Of a stretch of 64,000 nucleotides of DNA, positions 1 to 8,080 are shown one piece after another. This stretch comes from an uncultured Eubacteriales bacterium (GTDB lineage Bacteria > Bacillota > Clostridia > Oscillospirales > Acutalibacteraceae): positions 1-64,000 of the forward strand of contig CAJUDG010000011.1 in the NCBI GenBank assembly GCA_910584745.1, given 5' to 3'. Position numbers and translations under genes: made by a program. The stretch's first letter is position 1. Every line of letters begins with the position of its first letter. The notes below the pieces were generated by a model. The model searched no databases, was not told the DNA's origin, and worked only from the letters and a program-made list of their open reading frames with translations.

Positions 1-86
1 TATACCGACATATAAGAACTTCTAAAGAGATAATCTAAATTCACCATAAATTTTATGCCAAAATATAAATAAAAGGAGATACATTT

Positions 87-710
87 ATGCTTGACAATAA
101 TGGCTTCGACCTGTGGGCCGACGGCTATGACAAGTCCGTGGGGCTTTCGGATGAGGAGAAAAGCTATCCCTTCGCGGGCTATAAGGACGTTCTCGGAAGG
201 ATATACCAGACCGTGATGGCAAAAGAGAAGGCCAAGGTCCTGGATATCGGCTTCGGCACGGGCACGCTTTCGGCGAAGCTGTACCAGGGCGGCTGCGAGA
301 TATGGGGCCAGGATTTCTCAGCGAGGATGATAGAGCTGGCAGGGGCCAAGATGCCGGGCGCCCGCCTGTTCCAGGGGGACTTTTCCAAGGGCCTTGCCGG
401 GCCGCTTATGGAGGAGCGGTTCGACTTTATCATCGCCACATACTCCCTGCACCATCTGACGGACAGCGAAAAGATCGGCTTTATAAACACCCTGACAGGG
501 CTTTTAAAGGAGGGCGGCGCTGTACTTATCGGCGACGTGGCCTTCGAGAGCAGACAGGACCTGGAGCGGTGCCGCCAGACGGAGGGCGAGGGCTGGGACG
601 AGGACGAGATATACTTTGTCTATAACGAAATGAGGGAGGCGTTTCCGGGGCTGGGGTTTGAAAAACTCTCATATTGCGCCGGGGTGCTTGCTTTAGATAA
701 GGAGAGGTGA
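87..710 (+). CDS. Class I SAM-dependent methyltransferase
   Basis: A 207-residue protein with the class I methyltransferase fold. Motif I is VLDIGFGTGTLSAKL at about residues 50-64, which binds S-adenosylmethionine; an acidic segment (GQDFSARMIELA) follows as the ribose-binding part, then FDFIIATYSLHHL as motif IV. The ATG follows a clear AAGGAG site in an AT-rich leader (71-86). The stop lies 1 base before the GNAT gene at 712, so the two are almost certainly co-transcribed and translationally coupled. The substrate cannot be told; small-molecule methylases of this type are common beside acetyltransferases. No clear promoter is visible in the 86 bases before it. Confidence 0.85.
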   Translation: MLDNNGFDLWADGYDKSVGLSDEEKSYPFAGYKDVLGRIYQTVMAKEKAKVLDIGFGTGTLSAKLYQGGCEIWGQDFSARMIELAGAKMPGARLFQGDFSKGLAGPLMEERFDFIIATYSLHHLTDSEKIGFINTLTGLLKEGGAVLIGDVAFESRQDLERCRQTEGEGWDEDEIYFVYNEMREAFPGLGFEKLSYCAGVLALDKER

Positions 711-711
711 T

Positions 712-1494
712 ATGCTTTCGCCCGAACAGGAAAACATTATAAAAAACTATTATAGGTATTACAAGACCTTCCCACTGTCCGGCGCGGTGGAGCTGCACAC
801 CGGGGGGATCAGTTGGATAATGCCCAAAAAAGGAGAAAAGGGTCCGGCGATAGCCTTTGACCTCAAGCTTGACCCTCAAACGGCCCAGAGGGAGATAGAC
901 GGCTTCATCTCATCCATACAGCAAGGGTCCGCTCCCAGGCAGCTGATAGTCACGCCGGACGCCGGACCGGAGGATATCATCAGGCTGCTGAAAGCGAGTG
1001 GGTTCACAGACCTGGGCGGGGACGAGCCCGGGATGCTGCTATATAGGGATGATTTCACCCCGCGCTTTGATGCCGCCGGCAGCATTACATGCCGTGAGGT
1101 CAGGTCGAAAGAGGATTTTGCGGTGTGGATAGATATAGTGAATGCCGCCCTGCACGGGTGGGAGATGATAGACGCCAAGCGGTACTATACCTGGGTCTTA
1201 AACGGAACATACAGATTCTATCTGGGCGAGGTCGGCGGCGTTCCGGCCTCTACCGCGGCCACTATCCTGAACGGGGACACGGCCTCGCTGGAATTCGTCT
1301 CCACGCTGGAGGAGTACCGGCACAGACATGCAGCCTCGAGCCTGTGCTCTAAAGCCATAGCCGGACTTTTTGAGCAGGGCGCCCGCACCGTCACCCTAAG
1401 CGGTTCAGCCGATGCAGTACGGTTGTATGAGGGATTGGGGTTCTGCGGCTATTTCAACAATATTATCATGCGGTACGGTCAAGCTGATGTATAA
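712..1494 (+). CDS. GNAT family N-acetyltransferase, two-part
   Basis: A 260-residue protein. The C-terminal half (about 125-258) carries the GNAT pattern: a beta strand with FYLGEVGGVPAST, then FVSTLEEYRHRHAASSLCSKA where acetyl-CoA pyrophosphate would bind, and a final LYEGLGF strand typical of the family. The first 120 residues look like a second, divergent GNAT-like half, as in many clostridial acetyltransferases. It starts 1 base after the methyltransferase stop, with GGAGAGG as its ribosome site overlapping that gene's end. The substrate is unknown. Identification as an acetyltransferase is fairly safe, the two-domain reading less so. Confidence 0.8.
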   Translation: MLSPEQENIIKNYYRYYKTFPLSGAVELHTGGISWIMPKKGEKGPAIAFDLKLDPQTAQREIDGFISSIQQGSAPRQLIVTPDAGPEDIIRLLKASGFTDLGGDEPGMLLYRDDFTPRFDAAGSITCREVRSKEDFAVWIDIVNAALHGWEMIDAKRYYTWVLNGTYRFYLGEVGGVPASTAATILNGDTASLEFVSTLEEYRHRHAASSLCSKAIAGLFEQGARTVTLSGSADAVRLYEGLGFCGYFNNIIMRYGQADV

Positions 1495-1682
1495 CATGTT
1501 CAAAAACCGTTCATAAAAAACACACAATTCTTTTATATGCTCTTGATACGTTTTTCATAATTCTGCTGTATACTAAGACCATCGAAAGGAAAGAAGGTGA
1601 TAAGAAAAGAGAGACGGTAAAAGCCTAACATACTTTGTCTAATATCATCGTATACTTATTTTATGCAAGTTTACTGTCCCTT

Positions 1683-1740
1683 CTACCGGGCGAGACCGGC
1701 AATAGCCGGGTGCGGAAAATGCCGCCGCTGTGCCCGGTAG
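1683..1740 (+). ncRNA. Candidate structured RNA, three-way junction
   Basis: CTACCGGGC (1684-1692) pairs perfectly with GCCCGGTAG (1732-1740). Inside this closing stem are two small hairpins, CCGGC-AATA-GCCGG and GCGG-AAAATG-CCGC, giving a three-way junction with short loops. A terminator-like hairpin follows about 30 bases downstream. I do not recognise an Rfam family: the conserved cores of the TPP, cobalamin, c-di-GMP, fluoride, ZTP and glycine classes are not evident. The orientation is inferred from the downstream U-rich terminator on the + strand. It may be a free ncRNA or part of the spoIVB leader. Confidence 0.5.
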
Positions 1741-1771
1741 TTGCGGCAGACCAAAAATTCTCGCTTCTGCA

Positions 1772-1829
1772 TCCCTTGTGCACAAGAGCACATGGAATAC
1801 AGAAGCGTTTTTAATTTCCATCATAAATG
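1772..1829 (+). terminator. Branched intrinsic-terminator-like hairpin
   Basis: CGCTTCTG (1772-1779) pairs with CAGAAGCG (1800-1807) and is followed by TTTTTAATTT. A smaller hairpin, TGTGC...GCACA, sits inside the loop. It would end transcripts coming from the structured region upstream, before the spoIVB start at 1927. If readthrough is controlled, it would act as an attenuator. Confidence 0.6.
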
Positions 1830-1926
1830 CCCTTCCCTGTGGCAAATTAAAATCGGGGCCGAAAGCCGCGGTTTTTTATTGAACCGCGCTTTGCTTTCAA
1901 TTTTGCCCCGGGGGCAGGTGAAGCGT

Positions 1927-3126
1927 TTGGCAAAAACAAGCGATCAGGAAACGGAAAAGACCCGGGCGCCCAGGGGCGGCTTCTGCGGGGCCCTGCACAC
2001 CTTTGCCATGAGCGTGGGCATAACGGCGGTATGTATGCTTCTGACAATAGGCGTGCTGGGCCTTGAGGAGCCCGCCACCCAGGCGGCCGTCCAGGAGGCG
2101 GCGGCCTTCAATACGGCCAGCCAGACCCCGGCACAGCCTATGCCCGCCGCAGAGAGCGGCCAGGTGATACCCATGGGCGAGGCCTTCGGCATAAAGCTGT
2201 TCACCGACGGGGTTATTGTTGCCTCGCTGTCCGATATTTATACCACCAGCGGCGTATGCTGCCCCGCCGCCAAGGCGGGCCTGCGGCCGGGGGACTATCT
2301 TATCCGGGCGGACGGCATGGACATCCAGAGCAACGCCGCCCTTGCCGCCTATATCGGCCGCAGCCAGGGCGGCGACGTGACCTTTCTGGTCCGCCGGGGG
2401 GACAAGGAATTCGAGACCACCGTGACCCCGGTGTTCGGCGAGGGGGCCTTTCGGACCGGCATGTGGGTGCGGGACAGCGCCGCGGGCGTTGGGACCCTGA
2501 CCTTCTACGACCCGGATACCGGCATGTTCGCGGGGCTGGGCCACGGCATCTGTGATTCGGACGCGGGCAGCATCATGGCTCTGAAGACCGGCGAGCCCGC
2601 AGGTATCACCCTATGCGGCATTGTCCGGGGGCTTCCCGAGAAGCCCGGGCAGCTGCGGGGGTACTTCTCCTCTGACGAGCCCATGGGCGAGCTGCTGGCA
2701 AACAACGAGACCGGCGTCTACGGAAAACTGTCGGAGGCCCCGGAGGGCACGCCCATAGACGTGCTGGCGCGTGAAGATGTAAAGGCCGGGCCAGTGGAGA
2801 TACTGGCGAGCATCGACGAGACCGGCCCGCACGCCTACGCGGCGGAGATAGAGAAGGTCAACAACACCGACCAGCCCACGAAGAATCTGGTCATAAGAGT
2901 GACGGACCCAAGGCTGCTGGAGGCCACTGGGGGGATCGTGCAGGGGATGAGCGGCGCCCCTATCCTCCAAAACGGCAAACTCTGCGGCGCGGTGACCCAT
3001 GTTTTTACGGACGACCCAACGATGGGATATGGGATCTTTGCCCAGACTATGGTGGAGCAGAGCCGCGCACTGTCTCAGGAGAGCAGCGCAGGCGCTATTA
3101 TTGAGGAAAATCAGGACGCAGCATAA
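1927..3126 (+). CDS. spoIVB: SpoIVB peptidase (S55), sporulation signalling protease
   Basis: Serine peptidase of family S55. In Bacillus it is secreted from the forespore and triggers SpoIVFB processing of pro-sigma-K. Features seen: an N-terminal membrane segment (VGITAVCMLLTIGVL), a PDZ domain with KAGLRPGDYLIRADG, then the peptidase part with GLGHGICD (catalytic His) and GIVQGMSGAPILQNG (catalytic Ser), followed by GAVTHVFTDDPTMGYGI, very typical of SpoIVB. The frame is open from 1741, but TTG at 1927 is preceded by AGGTG at good spacing and starts just before the membrane anchor, giving about 399 residues. The usual clostridial partner spo0A is not downstream. Strong evidence that the host makes endospores. 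Confidence 0.93.
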   Translation: MAKTSDQETEKTRAPRGGFCGALHTFAMSVGITAVCMLLTIGVLGLEEPATQAAVQEAAAFNTASQTPAQPMPAAESGQVIPMGEAFGIKLFTDGVIVASLSDIYTTSGVCCPAAKAGLRPGDYLIRADGMDIQSNAALAAYIGRSQGGDVTFLVRRGDKEFETTVTPVFGEGAFRTGMWVRDSAAGVGTLTFYDPDTGMFAGLGHGICDSDAGSIMALKTGEPAGITLCGIVRGLPEKPGQLRGYFSSDEPMGELLANNETGVYGKLSEAPEGTPIDVLAREDVKAGPVEILASIDETGPHAYAAEIEKVNNTDQPTKNLVIRVTDPRLLEATGGIVQGMSGAPILQNGKLCGAVTHVFTDDPTMGYGIFAQTMVEQSRALSQESSAGAIIEENQDAA

Positions 3127-3144
3127 CAGGCAGAGCGCAGAGAC

Positions 3145-3170
3145 GGCCGGGCGTTTAAGGGCGTCCGGCC
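3145..3170 (+). terminator. Possible terminator after spoIVB
   Basis: GGCCGGGCG (3145-3153) pairs with CGTCCGGCC (3162-3170), 9 pairs with one G-U and an 8-base loop. The tail (CTCCTTGCTTTGG) is only weakly U-rich, so termination may be inefficient. Confidence 0.4.
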
Positions 3171-3240
3171 CTCCTTGCTTTGGCGTTCCCGCTCTCTTCA
3201 CGCTGTTCTCCGGACTGCATGACACGATTTTTAAAAACGC

Positions 3241-3269
3241 TTGACATCATTTGCCGCATATGCTAGAAT
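3241..3269 (+). promoter_or_regulatory. Vegetative promoter for tldD-pmbA
   Basis: TTGACA (3241-3246), a 17-base spacer and TAGAAT (3264-3269) preceded by TGC, an extended -10. It lies about 75 bases before the tldD start and is close to sigma-A consensus, so the operon is probably expressed constitutively at a good level. Confidence 0.85.
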
Positions 3270-3345
3270 ATACCCATACATGTTTGAGAGGCAGCGCTGA
3301 ATCGCTGTCCCCCAGATAGAGATCATTCATGAAGGAGGTACAACA

Positions 3346-4758
3346 GTGTTTTCAAATTTAGACAATATCAGGCCCGCCCTAAAGGCCCTGGTCTCGGCGC
3401 TCAGGGAGGACTACCCCTACGCGTCCGTGCTGGCGGTGGAGGACGCCTGGCGGCGCTGGTCCGTCAGCCGGCAGGGCGTCAATATCGATGCGTCCGGCTT
3501 CGGCGGCGGCACTGGATTTGTGGTGCGGGTGTTCGACGGCGTGGGCTGCGCGGAGTATTCCTTCAACCAGTTTTCAGAGAAGCGCATACCCGAGATAAAG
3601 GCGCTGATCTCAGAGCGGCTGGCCGCCCAGAACAAGGCCCTTGGGGACATCGACCCGCTGCCCACCCCCGTCCCCGCGGACGAGCCCGCTGCGCTCTCCA
3701 AGCGGTGCGAGTATAATCTGGACCCCATGGAGCTGGGGGACGAGGCCATTATTCAGAAGCTCAGCTCCATCCGGGAGAAGGCCCTTACTTTGGACGAGAG
3801 GATAATGGAGGCACAGCTGGGCATGGCCCACAGGGCTTACCGCAAGGTCTTTATCAGCGAGAACAGAGACCTGGACCAGACCTATATGTGGACCACCTGC
3901 TCTTTAGCCATGATGGTCACAAGAGGCCAGGAGCTGAAATACTCCTACCGGGGCTTCTCCAACCTTGGGGGCGCGGAGGTGCTGGACCGGGTGGAGAGCG
4001 GCCTTGAGGGCGTTGCCAAGACCGCCATCGACCTGCTGGATTCACAGCCCATACCCCCCGGGGAGTACGACTGCGTCTGCGACCCGGACACCACCGGCAT
4101 GATCGTCCACGAGGCCTTCGGCCACGGGGTGGAGATGGACATGTTCGTCAAGGACCGGGCCCTTGGAAGGGAGTACATAGACAAGTTTGTAGCAAGCGAA
4201 CTTGTGACCATGCACGACGGCAGCACCGTGGATGAGGCCGCCACCATGGCCTTTGACGACGAGGGCACCCTGACCGGCGACACGGTCATCATCGACAAGG
4301 GCGTTTTAAAGACCGGCATGTGCGACGCCTTAAGCGCCGCCCGCCTGGGCGTAAAGCCCACGGGCAACGGCCGGCGGGAGAGCTATGAGCGCAAGGCCTA
4401 TACCCGCATGACCAACACCTATTTTGAGGCGGGGAGCCACACCAAGGAGGAGATGATAGCCTCCATTGACTACGGCTTCCTTCTGGAGCAGCCCAGCTCC
4501 GGCATGGAGGACCCCAAGAACTGGGGCATCCAGTGCATGGTAAGCATTGCCCGGGAAATAAAGGACGGCAGGCTTACCGGCAAGGTCTTCTCCCCCATCG
4601 TGCTCACCGGCTATGTGCCGGACCTCTTGAAGTCCGTCAGCATGATGGGCGGGGACATGGAGCTTGCCGGAGGCGGCTTCTGCGGCAAGGGCTATAAGGA
4701 ATGGGTCAAGGTCTCTGACGGCGGCCCCTGCATGAAGGCCCGCATACGGCTGGGTTAA
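3346..4758 (+). CDS. tldD: TldD family metalloprotease subunit
   Basis: A 470-residue TldD-type protein. The zinc motif HEAFGH is in GMIVHEAFGHGVEMD at about residue 255, the HExxxH signature of the catalytic TldD subunit. TldD acts with TldE/PmbA as a cytosolic protease that trims unfolded or modified peptides (microcin B17 maturation, CcdA degradation in E. coli). GTG start with an excellent GAAGGAGGT site 7 bases upstream. The pmbA-like partner follows after 13 bases. The N-terminus (GFGGGTGFVVRVFDGVGCAEYSF) and C-terminus (ELAGGGFCGKGY) also fit the family. Confidence 0.92.
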   Translation: MFSNLDNIRPALKALVSALREDYPYASVLAVEDAWRRWSVSRQGVNIDASGFGGGTGFVVRVFDGVGCAEYSFNQFSEKRIPEIKALISERLAAQNKALGDIDPLPTPVPADEPAALSKRCEYNLDPMELGDEAIIQKLSSIREKALTLDERIMEAQLGMAHRAYRKVFISENRDLDQTYMWTTCSLAMMVTRGQELKYSYRGFSNLGGAEVLDRVESGLEGVAKTAIDLLDSQPIPPGEYDCVCDPDTTGMIVHEAFGHGVEMDMFVKDRALGREYIDKFVASELVTMHDGSTVDEAATMAFDDEGTLTGDTVIIDKGVLKTGMCDALSAARLGVKPTGNGRRESYERKAYTRMTNTYFEAGSHTKEEMIASIDYGFLLEQPSSGMEDPKNWGIQCMVSIAREIKDGRLTGKVFSPIVLTGYVPDLLKSVSMMGGDMELAGGGFCGKGYKEWVKVSDGGPCMKARIRLG

Positions 4759-4771
4759 GGAGGTAACTTAT

Positions 4772-6052
4772 ATGATCGAGAGAATAAAGAGCGCCCTTTC
4801 GGACTGCGGCATAGCCCTGTGGCGCATAAACGACAATACGGAGGAGACGGCGGAGCTGTTCTTTGTGAAGAAGCAGCTGGACACCCGCCGCTTTAAGGAC
4901 GTGCGCAAGTTCCAGGTGACGGTCTTCCGGGACGTGGAGAAGGAGGGCGCGTCTCTCAGGGGCTTCACAAGCGTCACGCTGCTGGAGTCCATGAGCGACG
5001 AACAGCTTCGTCAGGAGCTGAAAAACGCCTATTACGCCGCCCAGTTCGCCGCCAACCCCACATATGAGCTTGCGGACCCGGTCAAGGCCCCCATAAAGGA
5101 GAAATCCGGGGAGCTATGCGAGGCCCCGCTCTCTGAGAGCGCTGGGAAGATGGCAAAAGCCCTGTTCGCCGCGGACAGCGAGAACGACGCCTTTGTGAAC
5201 TCGGCGGAGATATTCGTGGTGCGCTCTAAAAAGCGCATACTGTCCTCTGAGGGCACGGACGTGTCCTATACCGACGCCAAGGTCAACGGCGAGTTCGTGG
5301 TCCAGTGCCGGGAGCCGGAGGACGTGGAGATACACAATATATATTCCTATGACAGCCTGGACACGGAGGCCCTTGGGAAGAAGGTCCGGGAGGCCCTCGC
5401 TTTTGTCAGGGACCGGGCCAGGGCCAAGCGGATACTCAAGAGCGGCAAATACGACGTGGTGCTCAGCGGGGACAAGGTGGCTTCGGTGCTCTCCTATTAT
5501 ACCAGCCGTTCGGCGGCGCATATGATATACCCCGGCTACTCCACCTGGAAGGTGGGCGAGGCCGTGCAGGGAGAGGGCATACAGGGGGCAAAGCTGGAAA
5601 TAGACCTCTGCGCCACAGAGCCCTACAGCGAGGAGGGCGTGCCAATGGAGGACCTGCCGCTGCTGCGGGAGGGGACGTTGCAGGCCATACACGGTAATAA
5701 CCGCTTCTGCCGGTATCTTGACATCAAGCCCACCGGCACATACCGCAAGCTGAGCTGCGCGAATACCGGCGTGACCTTTGAGGAGCTGAAGAAGGGGCCG
5801 TGCCTGTGGGCGGTGACCTTCTCGGATTTCCAGATGGACGCCATGAGCGGGCATTTCGGGGGGGAGATACGGCTGGGCTACCTGATAGACGGGGACAGTG
5901 TCACGCCGGTGACGGGGGGCTCCATTAACGGCAGCCTTTTTGAGGCACAGGAAAACTTGCAGTTCTCCAGCGACAGGTACGAGTCGGCGAACTACTCGGG
6001 GCCCTATGGGCTGCGCATAAACGGCGTAAACGCAGCCGGGACGGACGACTAA
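4772..6052 (+). CDS. pmbA: TldE/PmbA family subunit
   Basis: A 426-residue partner of the preceding TldD. It has the same overall fold but lacks the HExxxH zinc motif, as expected for the non-catalytic TldE/PmbA subunit, which shapes the substrate channel. The C-terminus, with GGEIRLGYLIDGDSVTPVTGGSINGSLFE, matches the family's conserved end. It is second in a two-gene operon, with AAGGAGG placed 8 bases before the ATG. No microcin- or RiPP-like precursor was seen beside the pair, so a general housekeeping protease role is more likely than a dedicated peptide-maturation role. Confidence 0.88.
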   Translation: MIERIKSALSDCGIALWRINDNTEETAELFFVKKQLDTRRFKDVRKFQVTVFRDVEKEGASLRGFTSVTLLESMSDEQLRQELKNAYYAAQFAANPTYELADPVKAPIKEKSGELCEAPLSESAGKMAKALFAADSENDAFVNSAEIFVVRSKKRILSSEGTDVSYTDAKVNGEFVVQCREPEDVEIHNIYSYDSLDTEALGKKVREALAFVRDRARAKRILKSGKYDVVLSGDKVASVLSYYTSRSAAHMIYPGYSTWKVGEAVQGEGIQGAKLEIDLCATEPYSEEGVPMEDLPLLREGTLQAIHGNNRFCRYLDIKPTGTYRKLSCANTGVTFEELKKGPCLWAVTFSDFQMDAMSGHFGGEIRLGYLIDGDSVTPVTGGSINGSLFEAQENLQFSSDRYESANYSGPYGLRINGVNAAGTDD

Positions 6053-6059
6053 ATTTGCG

Positions 6060-6132
6060 CGGTCCAGGGGCGTTAGGCCCCTGGCAGGGTGTGGGGCAGC
6101 GCCCCACGAACTTGCGCGACAGCGCCAAAAAG
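6060..6132. repeat. REP-like multi-hairpin intergenic element
   Basis: Two GC-rich hairpins in a row (CAGGGGC/GCCCCTG and GTGGGGC/GCCCCAC), followed by ACTTGCGCGACAGCGCC. The architecture (hairpin, GCAGGG, hairpin, CTTGCGC) resembles the elements at 53297, 53954 and 60207, so this is probably one of a dispersed family found after genes. Confidence 0.5.
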
Positions 6133-6146
6133 TAAACCAAAAAATT

Positions 6147-6180
6147 TACCCCTTTTCCAACGGAAAAGGGGTACTTCTTT
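6147..6180. terminator. Bidirectional terminator, pmbA / GDPD
   Basis: TACCCCTTTTCC (6147-6158) pairs with GGAAAAGGGGTA (6162-6173) around an AAC loop. The + side has CTTCTTT and the - side has a run of T (AAAAAATT at 6139-6146). It lies between two converging genes and should serve both. Confidence 0.85.
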
Positions 6181-6185
6181 ACACC

Positions 6186-7007
6186 TTACGGCCTGATCTC
6201 CTCAAATATAACAAGGCTCTTAAGCGCCTTAGCCCGTTGATACTCCTCCTCAGTACGCACGGTCCAGCTGACCTCCTGCATCCCCATAAGCCCCTTTGAA
6301 AGCCCCATAGACGGTATATCCCTGGTCTGAATATCATAGGCCTCAAAGTTCGGCCTGGTGTGAAAATTCGTCAGCATATGCGTGGCACAGAAGGCCTCGA
6401 AGGCCCCCAGCCCCTCGTCGCCCTTTTTATAGCGGCACATGAGCTGGCCGCGCACAATATCAGGCCTGTTCCTCCGAAACCATGCCACGATCCTGGGGTC
6501 AAAGCTCTCCACACAGTAGTGGCCCTTATACCCCTCCAGCTCCTTCATTGCAAGCTCGCAGAGCTCGGCAGGGTCGTTATAGCTCTTGAGCTCGATGATA
6601 AGGGGCGTCTGCCCCTTGAGAATACCCAGCACCTCGCTGAAAAGGGGTATATGCTCGTCGGTGCCGAAAAGCCTGTAGCGGCGAAGCTCGGCATAGGTGA
6701 GGTCGGCTATGGCCACATCATCGCCGCAGCTGCGCAGGAGGGTGGCGTCGTGGTGGACCACCACCTTCTTGTCCTTGGTAAGCTGTAAGTCGAACTCCAT
6801 GCCGTAGCCGCTCTCCTCGGCCAGCTTGAAGCCAGTCAGGCAGTTCTCCGGCACGCCGTCGGAGAGCTTGTGCAGGCCCCTATGGGCGTAGTCAAAGCCG
6901 GAGAGAGCCGTAAAGTCCGGCTTCTTGTCCATCTGTGGGGCGATAAGCCAGCTCCAGCCCCCAAGCATCGCGAATATCACCGCAAAACATGTTATAAACC
7001 AGATCAT
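6186..7007 (-). CDS. Glycerophosphodiester phosphodiesterase, membrane-anchored
   Basis: GDPD-family enzyme that cuts glycerophosphodiesters to glycerol-3-phosphate and an alcohol. Motifs: FDYAHRGLHKL (catalytic His-Arg), then PENCLTGF and MEFDLQLTKDKKVVVHHD, carrying the metal-binding Glu/Asp and second His. An N-terminal hydrophobic helix (ITCFAVIFAMLGGWSWLI) anchors it, probably with the enzyme outside. The frame opens at 7052, but the ATG at 7007 has AAGGAGGG at correct spacing, giving 273 residues. This site overlaps the stop of the FNT gene upstream (10-base gap), so the two form an operon. Likely recycles phospholipid or teichoic-acid head groups. Confidence 0.9.
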   Translation of the reverse strand: MIWFITCFAVIFAMLGGWSWLIAPQMDKKPDFTALSGFDYAHRGLHKLSDGVPENCLTGFKLAEESGYGMEFDLQLTKDKKVVVHHDATLLRSCGDDVAIADLTYAELRRYRLFGTDEHIPLFSEVLGILKGQTPLIIELKSYNDPAELCELAMKELEGYKGHYCVESFDPRIVAWFRRNRPDIVRGQLMCRYKKGDEGLGAFEAFCATHMLTNFHTRPNFEAYDIQTRDIPSMGLSKGLMGMQEVSWTVRTEEEYQRAKALKSLVIFEEIRP

Positions 7008-7017
7008 AACGCCCTCC

Positions 7018-7641
7018 TTATCCCTCTGCCCTGGCGCGGAGCATCTTCCCAAGGGGGAACAGCACCCCGCCCACAGCGTTGCCCAGGGTCATCACCAGAA
7101 GATACAGCACCGTTCTGCCGCTCCAGGCCCCGGCCACGGTGAAGTAGAACATATTCGCCACACAGTGCTCAAATCCCGCCTGGACAAAGACCACCACGCC
7201 CAGGAACAGCCCCAGGTACTTGCCCAGCTCATGAGGGTTCTCCCGATAGCTCTCCACCGACAGGTATATGAGTATATTGCAGAACACCGCCAGGACGAAC
7301 ACGCTGGGTATGCCATCCGAGAGCTTCCCCTCGCATATGCTCTGGGCTTTGGCTATCACGTCCAGCCGGGTACAGCGCAGGGCCGTGCCCATTATCAGCG
7401 TGCCCGCAAGGTTCCCCAGCCATATAAGCCCGCAGCGGGCCGCATAGGCCGGGGGGTTCTGGAACACATAGCAGACCTTGCCGGTGAACAGGTCAAGCCC
7501 CAGTGTGCACACGGCAAACAGCCCCACGGAAAAAAGGGCGGCCCCCGCCGTGCGGCTCTCGGTGCATAAGAACACCGCGCCGCCAATGGAGATAGCCGCC
7601 CCGGCAAGGACCGCGCTTATGAATGTCGCAAGCTTTTTCAC
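7018..7641 (-). CDS. Formate/nitrite transporter (FNT) family channel
   Basis: A 207-residue membrane protein of the FNT family, pentameric channels for formate, nitrite or hydrosulfide. Family marks seen: AGAAISIGGAVF near the start, LDLFTGKV, GNLAGTLIMG, a central CNILIYLS segment, and GFEHCVANMF with the conserved His of the permeation path, then GNAVGG. About six membrane spans. It is shorter than many FNTs (usually 250-280), mainly at the ends. GTG start with GGGGGATAAGG upstream; promoter at 7674-7702. Heads an operon with the GDPD gene. The transported anion cannot be inferred from the sequence. Confidence 0.87.
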   Translation of the reverse strand: MKKLATFISAVLAGAAISIGGAVFLCTESRTAGAALFSVGLFAVCTLGLDLFTGKVCYVFQNPPAYAARCGLIWLGNLAGTLIMGTALRCTRLDVIAKAQSICEGKLSDGIPSVFVLAVFCNILIYLSVESYRENPHELGKYLGLFLGVVVFVQAGFEHCVANMFYFTVAGAWSGRTVLYLLVMTLGNAVGGVLFPLGKMLRARAEG

Positions 7642-7673
7642 CCTTATCCCCCCTGATTCGTCCCTCTACGCTA

Positions 7674-7702
7674 ACTATAGCATGAAAGCCGGAGATTTGC
7701 AA
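7674..7702 (-). promoter_or_regulatory. Promoter of the FNT-GDPD operon
   Basis: On the minus strand TTGCAA (7702-7697), a 17-base spacer and TATAGT (7679-7674) preceded by TGC. It lies between the merR stop and the FNT start, so the FNT operon can be expressed separately from merR. Confidence 0.75.
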
Positions 7703-7706
7703 GGGG

Positions 7707-8069
7707 TCATTTCAGCTTTTGGGCGTACATGTCTATCTTATGCTCCAGCCGCCCGATGGCCTCGTCCATCTGCTGCCGCTGGACCAGCAGGCCCTCCCTC
7801 TGCCGCTTCAGCAGTTCGTATCTCTGGCCTATGGTGGAATCCCCCTCAAGGGAGAGCCGCACATACTCCACGATGGCCTCCACCGTCAGTCCGGCGTTTC
7901 TAAGGCACTTTGCAAGCTCCACCCAGGCAAGGTCCTTCTCCTGATAGTTCCTGTGCCCGCTCTGTGACCTGGTCACCCGGGGTATCATCCCCACGCGCTC
8001 GTAATATCTGAGGGTGTCCTGGCTAAGGCCATAGGTCTCGCTCACTTCTTTGATCGTCATTATACTCAC
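7707..8069 (-). CDS. MerR family transcriptional regulator
   Basis: A 120-residue regulator with the N-terminal winged helix-turn-helix of MerR proteins (IKEVSETYGLSQDTLRYYERVGMIP), followed by SGHRNYQEKDL and a long C-terminal dimerisation coiled coil (residues 80-118). No cysteine pair for metal binding is present, so it belongs with the AdhR/BmrR-like group rather than with metal sensors. Its own promoter has the 19-bp spacer that MerR proteins act on by twisting DNA, which argues for autoregulation. Neighbouring targets could be the FNT-GDPD operon (same strand) or the DUF1848 gene (divergent). Confidence 0.88.
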   Translation of the reverse strand: MSIMTIKEVSETYGLSQDTLRYYERVGMIPRVTRSQSGHRNYQEKDLAWVELAKCLRNAGLTVEAIVEYVRLSLEGDSTIGQRYELLKRQREGLLVQRQQMDEAIGRLEHKIDMYAQKLK

Positions 8070-8080
8070 CTCTTTCGACC

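Larger units (their letters stand above)
1495..1926 (+). other. 432-base gene-free region with strong predicted RNA structure
   Basis: No convincing gene. From left to right: an AT-rich part (1495-1600) with a TATACT box at 1569-1574 whose best upstream partner, TTGATA at 1543, is 20 bases away, so it is not a standard promoter; a purine-rich stretch with a 7-codon frame starting GTG at 1597; a nested three-stem structure at 1683-1740; a terminator-like hairpin at 1772-1819; and a short inverted repeat (CCGCGGTT/AACCGCG, about 1867-1888) just before the spoIVB ribosome site. Could be a free-standing RNA or a regulatory leader of spoIVB. Confidence 0.6.

Noticed and set aside
1543..1574. Sigma-A promoter TTGATA/TATACT before the structured RNA
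   Set aside because: The spacer is 20 bases, outside the usual range, and there is no extended -10; kept only as a weak possibility.
1741..1926. SpoIVB frame open 62 codons upstream from TTG 1741
   Set aside because: The extra part overlaps the RNA structure and terminator, has no ribosome site or family likeness, and TTG 1927 has a good AGGTG site.
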